Assembly (NCBI GenBank): GCA_002708145.1 | Contig: PAOV01000004.1 | Coordinates: 1-7,159 of the forward strand | Length of the DNA: 7,159 bases | Direction of reading: 5' to 3' | DNA from: Chloroflexota bacterium | Lineage (GTDB): Bacteria; Chloroflexota; Dehalococcoidia; Lucifugimonadales; Lucifugimonadaceae | Shown here: piece by piece, positions 1 through 7,068 of the stretch | Layout of the letters: every line of letters starts with the position of its first letter | How positions within the stretch are numbered: position 1 is the stretch's first letter | Position numbers and translations under genes: made by a program | The notes under the pieces: model-generated | Told to the model about the DNA's origin: nothing | What the model saw: only the letters and a program-made list of their open reading frames with translations | Databases searched by the model: none

Positions 1-2655
1 GATGTAAAAGATTCCTATAATGAATTTTGGAATGGTGACCCATCTATTATATTAGATCCTGATCCACCTATGATGTTTGGAGGTAGAGAACGCCCTATTG
101 TTTTATTTACAGATATAGATTCATTTATCAATGGAATAGAATCATCAAATGCAGGCTTGCCAATTAAGTACCAAAAATTTTTCCACGTTGACACAAATAA
201 AATATTATCTAATAGTACTAAAAATATTTTGAATGATTTAAGGGATTTCAAAAATGAGATATCTACTAAAATTCCTCGATCTAATGTTTTTGTAAGTATT
301 ATTCCAACAATAGAAAGAGTAGAAAATAAAATTTTATTCTTAAAATTACCTATGTATATTATTGGTTCCTTTTCAATAGTATTTGTATTATTTTATGTAT
401 TCTTAATTTCAAAGATTATTTACAATAAAAGAACAATTGAAATATCGGTTTTTCTCTCAAGAGGTCTATCTTTTAGACAATTATTTAATATTTCTTTATT
501 CGAGTCATTTTTTATTGTTTTTATTCCTGGAATTATAGGTACTTTTATTGCATATCATTTGCTAATTATTTCTAGTAATTTTTCTTTTTTTCACTCTATA
601 AATAATGGGGAAAATCTCTACATTAATTTAAATCTAAAAATTTATTTTTATGTTTTTCTGATGAATATTATAGTTTTACTTGTTCTATTATTACCATTAT
701 TTGAAAAAATATTTTCAAAAATATCAATAAATGTGAGTACTCAAATTTATTCTACTTCTAAAAGCTTTTTCCATAAATTTTTTATTGATTACTTATTACT
801 TTTACTTTTTGTAGTTTTTATATGGGAGCTGGTCACAAAAGGAATTATTTATAATGATTTGGATGGGAACTTAAGTATTGATATTGCTATATTGATGGCT
901 CCAGTAATGTTTTTGTTGGGAGTATTATTAATAATAATTAGAGTTTTTCCATTGATAATAAATTTATTTTATTATTTATCTAAGCATACTTCTAATACTG
1001 GTATATTCCTTGCTTTTGTAAGACTAAGAAGAAACTTTAATTGGTATTCATTAAGCTTGCTATTAACTATTTTTATTGTGAGCTTAGCAATTATGCTTGG
1101 AGGCCTAACATCTACATTAAATAGAAGTAGTATAGAAAAAGTATTATATGATATACCTTCAGACTTGCGACTTATTATTAGGGAATCAATTTCTCAAGAC
1201 GATATATTAACTTTAAAGAATATTGATGGAACGAACTATGTTTCTTCTGCTTTTCGAGAAACTGGAATAATAGGTACTACTCAGCAAGGACCTAATTTTA
1301 CACTACTTGGATTAGATACTCAAAATATAGATCATTTTATTTGGTTCAGAGAAGATTTTTCTAAGTTAAGTAAAACAAAATTATTTGAAAAAATTACAAA
1401 ACCAACAGATCCTTTACCCATCACTATTCCTAACGGGGCGACTCATCTTTCTGCGATTAGTAAACAACAGCCTTACGTTAAGGATCATTTCTTTTGGATT
1501 ATTCTTGAAGATTCTAAAAATAGAAAAGTAACTGTGACTCTTGGTCAAATTGAGTCAGAATGGACTGAGAAGTTAGGGGAAATTCCCACTCATCTTGAGC
1601 CGCCTATTGAAATAGTTTCTCTTCAAACTTATATGCCAGTTTCTGGTGACACAGGTACACCCACTGAATGGTATATTGATCAAGTTAAGGCAGTAGGATT
1701 AAATCAAGAAAATAATTTAATTGATTTTGAAGGTGAAAATTATTGGTCTACTATTCCTACATCAAATGGATTAGATGACAAGATTAATATAATTGTTGAT
1801 AATCAGAATAATTTCGCAAAGGTTGATTTAGATATTGGCACTGTGGTTGGTGTAAGAGGAATATATAGAAATTCTACTGGTAAACCAATACCTATTGCTG
1901 TTTCAAAAAATTACTTAGAATTAACAGAAAATGATATTGGTGATTATGATGTTATACAGGTATATGGAGGATTTGTTCCTGTTGAAATTGTTGCAATTTT
2001 AAAAAATTTTCCAACTTTAGATTCAAGTGATCAACCATTCATAATTATAGACATAAATAGTTTGCTAGATTTCTTAGAATTTAGAGGCATGGTAAATATT
2101 TCTGAGAACGAATTTTTTATAGATATTGATGAGAGAAAAAAAGCCGAGGTAAAAAATGAAATTAATAGCCTTTTTATGTCATCAACTATAAAAGATGCTG
2201 ATGAAAATTTAAATCAAACTTTAGTTGACCCTATAACGATATTAGGTTGGGAAGTAACATATTATCTTGCCATATCATTAAGTATTTTAACTTTAATATT
2301 ATCTTTTTATTCATATTTTTTTGCTTCCTATAATAATAATAAAAAGGATGCATTCATATTGAAATCTATTGGTATTTCAAGAAAAAGTTTTATTCTATCA
2401 CTGATATTTGAAAATATATTTTTGTTATTTTTTGGCGTAATTATAGGTATAGTTACTGGACACTACTCAGCTAAATTTTCTATATCTGGGATAAATTATT
2501 TCTACGATGGAAATTTGCCTCTTCCTCCAATTATTTTTCAATGGAATTTTATACCTTTATTAATATTTTTATTTTTCATAATAATTATTAACATATCTTC
2601 AATTTATATCATTTATAAAAAATTTGTTTATGATAGAGTTGAATTAATTAAGTAA
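1..2655 (+). CDS. FtsX-like ABC transporter permease, large two-module type (5' end outside window)
   Basis: Integral membrane permease subunit of an ABC transporter in the FtsX/MacB/LolC-E class (type VII). These proteins usually couple cytoplasmic ATP hydrolysis to work on lipoproteins, peptides or the cell envelope rather than simple import. The frame is open from base 1, so the methionine at base 70 is probably internal; 884 codons are visible. By hydrophobicity, membrane segments lie near residues 118-140, 166-190, 213-235, 259-276, 293-323, 349-370, 751-775, 797-821 and 849-871. Two FtsX-type cores are visible: residues 144-163 (basic-acidic start, then SRGLSFRQLF) and residues 781-806 (KSIGISRKSF, then a Glu). 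A first extracytoplasmic domain occupies residues 1-117, and a much larger one of about 380 residues lies between the two cores. A first membrane helix is expected upstream of the window. No ATP-binding subunit is visible, so it may be encoded upstream. The substrate cannot be told from the sequence. Confidence 0.88.
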   Translation, partial: DVKDSYNEFWNGDPSIILDPDPPMMFGGRERPIVLFTDIDSFINGIESSNAGLPIKYQKFFHVDTNKILSNSTKNILNDLRDFKNEISTKIPRSNVFVSIIPTIERVENKILFLKLPMYIIGSFSIVFVLFYVFLISKIIYNKRTIEISVFLSRGLSFRQLFNISLFESFFIVFIPGIIGTFIAYHLLIISSNFSFFHSINNGENLYINLNLKIYFYVFLMNIIVLLVLLLPLFEKIFSKISINVSTQIYSTSKSFFHKFFIDYLLLLLFVVFIWELVTKGIIYNDLDGNLSIDIAILMAPVMFLLGVLLIIIRVFPLIINLFYYLSKHTSNTGIFLAFVRLRRNFNWYSLSLLLTIFIVSLAIMLGGLTSTLNRSSIEKVLYDIPSDLRLIIRESISQDDILTLKNIDGTNYVSSAFRETGIIGTTQQGPNFTLLGLDTQNIDHFIWFREDFSKLSKTKLFEKITKPTDPLPITIPNGATHLSAISKQQPYVKDHFFWIILEDSKNRKVTVTLGQIESEWTEKLGEIPTHLEPPIEIVSLQTYMPVSGDTGTPTEWYIDQVKAVGLNQENNLIDFEGENYWSTIPTSNGLDDKINIIVDNQNNFAKVDLDIGTVVGVRGIYRNSTGKPIPIAVSKNYLELTENDIGDYDVIQVYGGFVPVEIVAILKNFPTLDSSDQPFIIIDINSLLDFLEFRGMVNISENEFFIDIDERKKAEVKNEINSLFMSSTIKDADENLNQTLVDPITILGWEVTYYLAISLSILTLILSFYSYFFASYNNNKKDAFILKSIGISRKSFILSLIFENIFLLFFGVIIGIVTGHYSAKFSISGINYFYDGNLPLPPIIFQWNFIPLLIFLFFIIIINISSIYIIYKKFVYDRVELIK

Positions 2656-2677
2656 TATTCATCAGTAAAAATTAATT

Positions 2678-3061
2678 ATGTGGTCAGATCCAAAAGTAGC
2701 AGTAGGCGCAATAATTCCCTATAAATCTGGAATTATTTTAGTCCAAAGAGCCATTGAACCAGGCTTAGGAAAATGGACTTTTCCTTCTGGGTATGTCAAT
2801 AGAGGTGAAGTAGTGGAGGAAGCCCTCAGAAGAGAATTGCTAGAGGAATGTGATATTAAATGTGAAATAGTTAAGTTAGTTGGAATTTATTCAGAGGAAA
2901 ATAATCCAGTAATTTTCATAGTCTACGAAGCCAAAATTATATCTGGTGAACCAAAAAAAAATGATGATGAAAATTATGATATTATGATTGCTGATTTTGA
3001 TAATTTGCCAGATTTAGCATTTAATCATGACAAAGATATAATCCTAAGCTGGAAGAACTAA
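2678..3061 (+). CDS. Nudix hydrolase
   Basis: Small cytoplasmic Nudix-superfamily pyrophosphohydrolase of 127 residues, about the size of a minimal Nudix domain. Members cleave nucleoside diphosphates linked to another group (ADP-ribose, NADH, oxidised or non-canonical NTPs) using divalent metal. The Nudix box spans residues 38-60: Gly38, Glu44, then Arg52-Glu53-Leu-Leu-Glu56-Glu57. These are the metal-binding and catalytic positions, and all are present. The usual Gly two residues after the EE pair is Asp59 here. The segment before the box (GKWTFPSGYVNRGE) resembles ADP-ribose/NADH pyrophosphatase-like members, but the substrate cannot be assigned. The ATG at 2678 follows an in-frame TAA at 2666-2668 and is the only good start. 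No clear Shine-Dalgarno precedes it, so translation may be coupled to the permease gene 22 bases upstream. Its stop overlaps the stop of the opposite-strand phosphorylase-like gene. Confidence 0.92.
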   Translation: MWSDPKVAVGAIIPYKSGIILVQRAIEPGLGKWTFPSGYVNRGEVVEEALRRELLEECDIKCEIVKLVGIYSEENNPVIFIVYEAKIISGEPKKNDDENYDIMIADFDNLPDLAFNHDKDIILSWKN

Positions 3062-3798
3062 TTTAAAATCCAAGAGCTTAAGAGGCTAATTATTTTTAGA
3101 TAATTAGTCTGAAATCTTTTTGAACTAACTCCGTATTTCCATTCCTTATATAGTTCATCACTGACAATTAATAAATTGCAAATAGAAACTTTTCTAAAGA
3201 TACCTAATTTATACATTGCTGATGTTTCCATATCTACACCTAAAATCCCCTGATTCGAATATTCCTTTATATCGTTTTTAGATTCACGATAAAATCCATC
3301 AGTTGTCCACCAGTCTCCTACTCCTAAATTAATATCTGAATTGATAAAAATATTTTTTAATCGATTGTATAATTTTTCATCTGGTTTAATTTCACCTTTA
3401 ATTTTGTAATGTTGAGATGTTCCTTCATCTATAATTTTACAAAAATAAGGAATGAGTATGTCTCCTATTTGAAAATCTTTTTTTAGACTTCCTGCAGCAC
3501 CAAGACCAATAATCTGTTTAGCACCACATGTAATTAAATCTTCTAAAAACATTACTGTCCCAGGAGAACCAATTGGAGCATGAACTACAGAAATATTTTT
3601 TTCTATGTTTGTCTTAAACCAATATGAACTATTATACATAGTAGTATCATGATGACTAGCGTTTATTTTTTCTGATATAAAATTAGCCCAATCATCAGAC
3701 CAAGTAAATATAATTTTTTCCCCTACTTTAAAATCATTTGTATTTTTATCTGAGCTGAAAAACCTTTGATTAATAGCATCTCTTGGGGTGAATCGCAT
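3058..3798 (-). CDS. Nucleoside phosphorylase/nucleosidase superfamily protein (PNP_UDP type)
   Basis: Predicted to cleave the N-glycosidic bond of a nucleoside, by phosphate or by water. Numbering is from the ATG at 3798; a TTG directly before it (3801) is a less likely start. Family landmarks are a glycine-rich GLGAAGSL (98-105) followed by GDILIP, DEGTSQHY (124-131), WTTDGFYRE (164-172), and VDMETSAM (188-195), whose Met-Glu pair binds the ribose in known members. VSDEL (about 212-216) puts an Asp where E. coli PNP and MTA/SAH nucleosidase have the purine-recognising Asp, while uridine phosphorylase does not, so a purine-type substrate is inferred. The Arg before the glycine-rich motif and the N-terminal GDPxR loop, both phosphate-binding in E. 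coli uridine phosphorylase, appear replaced (Gly98; SDDWAN at 34-39). Phosphorolysis is therefore uncertain. At 246 residues it is a normal family length. It is the last gene of the minus-strand operon, about 5 bases after the aldolase, with no clear Shine-Dalgarno. Confidence 0.85.
   Translation of the reverse strand: MRFTPRDAINQRFFSSDKNTNDFKVGEKIIFTWSDDWANFISEKINASHHDTTMYNSSYWFKTNIEKNISVVHAPIGSPGTVMFLEDLITCGAKQIIGLGAAGSLKKDFQIGDILIPYFCKIIDEGTSQHYKIKGEIKPDEKLYNRLKNIFINSDINLGVGDWWTTDGFYRESKNDIKEYSNQGILGVDMETSAMYKLGIFRKVSICNLLIVSDELYKEWKYGVSSKRFQTNYLKIISLLSSWILN
3086..3107. repeat. Short AT-rich inverted repeat at the convergent gene junction
   Basis: CTAATTAT at 3086-3093 and its exact complement ATAATTAG at 3100-3107 can form an 8-bp stem with a 6-base loop. 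It begins 24 bases after the Nudix stop but lies inside the 3' end of the opposite-strand phosphorylase-like gene. The stem is almost all A:T and the T-run (3116-3121) begins 8 bases downstream, so it would be at best a weak terminator for the plus-strand block. It may equally be a chance match in AT-rich coding sequence. Confidence 0.25.
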
Positions 3799-3803
3799 CA
3801 ATT

Positions 3804-4589
3804 TTAAAAACTACTAGGAGTTTCTTTAAGTTGAGATTTTATCGCATCTAAATATGAATTTACCCCTGCTTGGATAAATTTTTTATCTGAACTTACTATC
3901 CAGTTTATATCTCTTTCTAACCAATATGCAGTTTGTTCAACTGTAACCCCTAGAGTTCCTGTGTGTTTTCCTGCAGCTTTTATTTTTACGGATAATTCTT
4001 CAATTGTGTCTAGTACTTTCGGGTTCATTGTATCACCCGGCATTCCGAAATTAACTGATAAGTCTCCAGGACCTAAAAATATTGCATCTGCATTATCAGT
4101 TGTAATAATATCTTTATGATTTTTGACACCCTCAATAGTTTCTATTTGTAGTGAGATAAATGTTTCTTCATTAGCTTCTCTAATATACTCAGCCATATTC
4201 TGAAGTCCCCATTCTGCACTCCTTCCTGAAAATGCTCCTCTTTTACCTATAGGAGGATATTTTACGGAATCTACGACTTTTTGTGCATCATCTCCAGAAT
4301 TAATAAGAGGTATCATGACCCCGCTAGCTCCTGCATCTAGATATCTTTGAATATTTTGCTGTTCATTTAGTCCTATTCTTAGAATAGGTGTTATGTCAGA
4401 AAGCTCTGCTGCACGAATCATATTTTCAGCGGTTTCATAATCCATTGGGCCATGCTCACAATCAATAACAACAAAATCAAATCCTAACCAACCCATATAT
4501 TCAACCAATCCAGGTGATGGGAAACCAATAAAAGGCCCTATGGCGGATGTACCTGAGTTTAATTTTTTCTTAAGATCATTTTTTTTCAC
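3804..4589 (-). CDS. HpcH/HpaI-family aldolase (class II, metal-dependent pyruvate aldolase)
   Basis: Cytoplasmic TIM-barrel enzyme that reversibly splits a 2-oxo acid into pyruvate (or a related oxo acid) and an aldehyde, using a divalent metal. The 261 residues match the family length. Every active-site residue of E. coli HpaI appears to be present, shifted by one: His46 in IDCEHGP (base), Arg71 in PILRIG (oxo-acid binding), Asp85 in LDAGASG, and metal ligands Glu150 in QIETIEG and Asp176 in GPGDLS. The family signature YPPIGKRG is at 111-118. The start is GTG at 4589, chosen because a strong AGAGGTGA Shine-Dalgarno lies just upstream; the only nearby ATG is out of frame. Relatives act on 4-hydroxy-2-oxoheptanedioate, 2-keto-3-deoxy sugar acids and similar compounds. 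The aldehyde substrate cannot be read from sequence, and the nucleotide-metabolism neighbours give no obvious pathway. Confidence 0.93.
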   Translation of the reverse strand: MKKNDLKKKLNSGTSAIGPFIGFPSPGLVEYMGWLGFDFVVIDCEHGPMDYETAENMIRAAELSDITPILRIGLNEQQNIQRYLDAGASGVMIPLINSGDDAQKVVDSVKYPPIGKRGAFSGRSAEWGLQNMAEYIREANEETFISLQIETIEGVKNHKDIITTDNADAIFLGPGDLSVNFGMPGDTMNPKVLDTIEELSVKIKAAGKHTGTLGVTVEQTAYWLERDINWIVSSDKKFIQAGVNSYLDAIKSQLKETPSSF

Positions 4590-4592
4590 AAT

Positions 4593-4600
4593 TCACCTCT
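4593..4600 (-). promoter_or_regulatory. Shine-Dalgarno that fixes the GTG start of the aldolase
   Basis: On the minus strand AGAGGTGA ends 3 bases before the GTG at 4589. It is the clearest ribosome-binding site in the window and decides the start of the aldolase gene in favour of GTG. Confidence 0.7.
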
Positions 4601-4621
4601 AATCTTTATGCTTAATTAATT

Positions 4622-4627
4622 ATTATA
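4622..4627 (-). promoter_or_regulatory. Possible -10 element in the gap before the aldolase gene
   Basis: A perfect TATAAT hexamer on the minus strand lies in the 40-base gap between tmk and the aldolase, the longest gap in this operon. The best upstream partner is CTGAAA at 4652-4647, a 4-of-6 match to TTGACA with a long 19-base spacer. The surroundings are so AT-rich that a chance match is quite possible. Confidence 0.22.
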
Positions 4628-4629
4628 AC

Positions 4630-5391
4630 TTAATCTTCTAATCTAATTTCAGATACTCCATTTTTTATTAAAAGTTTTTTTGTTATATCAAGTATTAATT
4701 TGGATATGTCATCACTTTTTTGATTAGCATTTATTACATACCATCTTTTTTCATTTTTTGATGTCGAAAGGTACCCTTCTCTAACTTTCTTATGAAACTC
4801 TAAGGGTGATTGTTCAAATCTTCTCTGATTTTCAGAATCTACTCTTTTTTTTATATTTTTTTCTTCAGTGAATAAGTCAGTTTGATTTGAAACTCTGGAA
4901 AGTGCAATTTCAGGATCAATGTCTAAAAGTATAGTTAAGTCTGGAGTAATATTTTTTGTGGCTATTTTATTTAACTTATTAATAACTTCAATATCTAATC
5001 CGTGCCCAAATCCTTGATATGAAATAGTAGAATCAATAAATCTATCTACTATTACAACTTTATTTTGTTTTAATGCTGGCATGATTATTTCTGTCATAAT
5101 TTGTGATCGGGCTGCTTCAAATAGTAGTGTTTCTGACAAAGGAGAAATATTTCCTGAACTTTTTATCCATTTTCTAATGCTGTTACCTAATAAACTACCT
5201 CCTGGTTCTTGAGTTATTATAGAATCTACCCCATATTTTTCAAGTTGTTGATATAAGTTATTAGCTTGAGTAGATTTTCCAACACCTTCCCCACCTTCAA
5301 AAGTAATTAATAAGCCTTTTTTTACATTTATTTTTTCTAGTTTTGGAGCAATATCTCCAAAATCTAAAGAATGTTGATTGCTATTTTTCAA
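4630..5391 (-). CDS. tmk: Thymidylate (dTMP) kinase
   Basis: Phosphorylates dTMP to dTDP with ATP, the committed step to dTTP for DNA synthesis, in the cytoplasm. Motifs in order: P-loop GGEGVGKST at 33-41; QEPGGS at 61-66 (the family's TREPGGT, dTMP site); FEAARSQ at 91-97; DRFIDSTISYQG at 116-127 (the family DR[YFW] motif); and a lysine/arginine-rich LID at about 165-195 before FHKKVREGYL. The P-loop has no Arg, so catalysis would follow the E. coli (LID-arginine) type. At 253 residues it is longer than the usual 200-215. About 24 extra residues precede the first strand, and the LID carries an insertion. The start appears to be TTG at 5391: an in-frame TAA lies a few codons upstream, AAGAGA (5405-5400) sits 8 bases before it, and no in-frame ATG precedes the P-loop. 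It follows the R3H ATPase gene after 30 bases. Confidence 0.95.
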   Translation of the reverse strand: MKNSNQHSLDFGDIAPKLEKINVKKGLLITFEGGEGVGKSTQANNLYQQLEKYGVDSIITQEPGGSLLGNSIRKWIKSSGNISPLSETLLFEAARSQIMTEIIMPALKQNKVVIVDRFIDSTISYQGFGHGLDIEVINKLNKIATKNITPDLTILLDIDPEIALSRVSNQTDLFTEEKNIKKRVDSENQRRFEQSPLEFHKKVREGYLSTSKNEKRWYVINANQKSDDISKLILDITKKLLIKNGVSEIRLED

Positions 5392-5399
5392 ATTAGAAT

Positions 5400-5405
5400 T
5401 CTCTT
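5400..5405 (-). promoter_or_regulatory. Weak Shine-Dalgarno supporting a TTG start for tmk
   Basis: On the minus strand AAGAGA lies 8 bases before the TTG at 5391, within the 30-base gap after the ATPase gene. It is a partial match to the anti-Shine-Dalgarno and supports TTG mainly because no other start codon is available in frame. Confidence 0.35.
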
Positions 5406-5421
5406 AAATATTTATTTGAAA

Positions 5422-7068
5422 TTATATCTTGTTTTTTGAGATAATAACTCTTCTATTAGGTTCTTTACCAACACTTCTAGAACTTAAGTTGCTTCTACTT
5501 ACTATATCGTGCTGCATTTTTCTTATATTTGCAGATTGAGGATGAAGTTTGATTTTTTCATTTCCATTAATGATTTTACTTATGCCAACTTCTGCTTCAT
5601 AAATTGCCATTTTTTTTGAGTCGTTAGTTTTTTCCTGTTGGTAATCGCGACTATTCATAAATCTTTCTAAAAATTGCTTCATTTGTTCCTTACTGGCTTT
5701 TCTTAGAACATTCACGCTTATACCAACTTTTTCAGCATTTTTTATAATATTTGGTCTCCTGCTGTAGTGAGATTTTGTCGTTACAAAAACCTCTGCATTT
5801 TCTGGAAAATCAACGATTTGTATAGGAATTTTATTTTTTTGTGCTAATTCAATTAATGCACTTTTACTGATTCCAAAAGGGTAAATTCTTGTATTAAAAG
5901 AATTAGATATTTCTTTTTCTAAGTGATTATCATTTTTTATATCCTGAAAATTTTCTTTTAAGTTTTGCTGAATGTTATTATAATGAAAATCATTCAATTG
6001 AAAGGGTGCTGGTTTAAATATAGAGTTAGAATTTTCCTTATTTTCAATTATTATTTCTACTTCATCATTTTCATTCAATTTTCTAATTTCTTCTTTATAT
6101 AAAAGGCCTCTCAGGCTTCTATCTACTGCAGTTTTTACATCTGAATTAATAACAACTATATTTCTATCTTTAATTTCTACAACGATTTCAAAAGTTGGAT
6201 GATGTTTTCTTTCTAATACAGTTTTTTGAGATTTTCTTTTTCTTGCTTCTAAATCTCCCAAGGTTACTGTTTGAGTTCCTCCAATTAGGTCTGACAAAGT
6301 AGGATTTGAAATTACATTTGATAATGTGTTGCCGTGAGCAGTAGCGATAAGTTGTACTCCTCTTTCTGCAATTGTTCTGGCGGCCAGTGCTTCCAACTCA
6401 GTACTCATCTCGTCAATAACAATAACTTCTGGCATGTGGTTTTCTACAGCTTCAATCATTACGTTATGTTGTAGATGTGTATTGGGAACTTGAAGTCTTC
6501 TTGATTTTCCTATTGCATAATGTGGGACATCTCCATCACCTGCAATTTCGTTAGATGTATCAACTATTACTACTCTTTTGTTAGATTTATCAGATAAAGT
6601 TCTTGCAGTTTCTCTAAGCATAGTAGTTTTACCCACTCCAGGCCTGCCTAAAATAAGTATATTTTTACCAGACAAAATTAAATCTTCAATTAATTTTACT
6701 GATCCAAATACCGCTCTTCCGATTCTACAGGTTATTCCTACTGGATCTCCTTGTCTATTTTTAATTACTGAAATTCTGTGTAATGTTCTTTCAATACCTG
6801 CTCTGTTATCATCGCCAAATTTACTAATTTTATTTATTACACTTACTATCTGCTCTCTTGTAACTTCTTTGTCATACAAAAGTGTAGTTTTATTAATATA
6901 TCTAGCCTCAGGTTTTCTTCCTAGGTCTAGTATTATCTCTAATAAGTCATCGTGATTATCTTCATACAAGATATTTTTGGTTATCTCTTTGGGAAATATG
7001 TCTAGAAAGACTTTTACTTCATTAATATTATTTTTTTTGTGAAATTTGTTATCCATAATCTTATCCAT
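5422..7068 (-). CDS. Ycf45/SpoIIIAA-like AAA-type ATPase with C-terminal R3H domain
   Basis: A predicted single-stranded nucleic-acid-binding ATPase of 548 residues, of a family found in cyanobacteria, plastids (Ycf45), Chloroflexota and Firmicutes; its cellular role is not established. Residues 20-60 match the family N-terminus (LDIFP, then LLEIILDLGRKPEARY). The ATPase core has Walker A GRPGVGKTT at 141-149, VDTSNEIAGDGD at 169-180, Walker B VIVIDE at 215-220, and TAHG at 243-246 followed by a conserved GG and LGDLEARKR segment. An Asn/Glu/Lys-rich low-complexity linker covers about 340-392. A second conserved domain at 394-470 (RIYPFGIS, SHYSRRP) precedes the R3H domain at about 490-542, with Arg516-x3-His520 and SVGKEPNRRV. 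There is no signal peptide or membrane helix, so it should be cytoplasmic. The ATG at 7068 overlaps the end of pdxT by 8 bases; ATG 7056 is an alternative start. It is followed by tmk, suggesting a role in nucleic-acid maintenance (inference). Confidence 0.92.
   Translation of the reverse strand: MDKIMDNKFHKKNNINEVKVFLDIFPKEITKNILYEDNHDDLLEIILDLGRKPEARYINKTTLLYDKEVTREQIVSVINKISKFGDDNRAGIERTLHRISVIKNRQGDPVGITCRIGRAVFGSVKLIEDLILSGKNILILGRPGVGKTTMLRETARTLSDKSNKRVVIVDTSNEIAGDGDVPHYAIGKSRRLQVPNTHLQHNVMIEAVENHMPEVIVIDEMSTELEALAARTIAERGVQLIATAHGNTLSNVISNPTLSDLIGGTQTVTLGDLEARKRKSQKTVLERKHHPTFEIVVEIKDRNIVVINSDVKTAVDRSLRGLLYKEEIRKLNENDEVEIIIENKENSNSIFKPAPFQLNDFHYNNIQQNLKENFQDIKNDNHLEKEISNSFNTRIYPFGISKSALIELAQKNKIPIQIVDFPENAEVFVTTKSHYSRRPNIIKNAEKVGISVNVLRKASKEQMKQFLERFMNSRDYQQEKTNDSKKMAIYEAEVGISKIINGNEKIKLHPQSANIRKMQHDIVSRSNLSSRSVGKEPNRRVIISKNKI

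Noticed and set aside
70..72. ATG at base 70 as the true start of the permease
   Set aside because: The reading frame is open to base 1, the upstream residues continue plausibly, no Shine-Dalgarno precedes it, and the family expects a membrane helix and more of the first extracytoplasmic domain before this point.
15..251. 78-codon open frame on the minus strand
   Set aside because: It lies antisense to the permease gene, has no recognisable domain or ribosome-binding site, and is explained by low stop density opposite the coding frame.
3086..3121. Rho-independent terminator for the Nudix gene
   Set aside because: The stem has only one G:C pair, the T-run is short and begins 8 bases after the stem, and the whole element is inside opposite-strand coding sequence. 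It is kept only as a low-confidence inverted repeat.
5893..6051. Frameshift or junk insertion in the low-complexity middle of the R3H ATPase
   Set aside because: The frame is unbroken and conserved family blocks resume after it in the same frame, so it is a normal variable linker.
6578..6955. 125-codon open frame on the plus strand
   Set aside because: It is wholly antisense to the conserved ATPase core of the R3H protein (Walker A region). Its hydrophobic look is a by-product of reading opposite a conserved gene.
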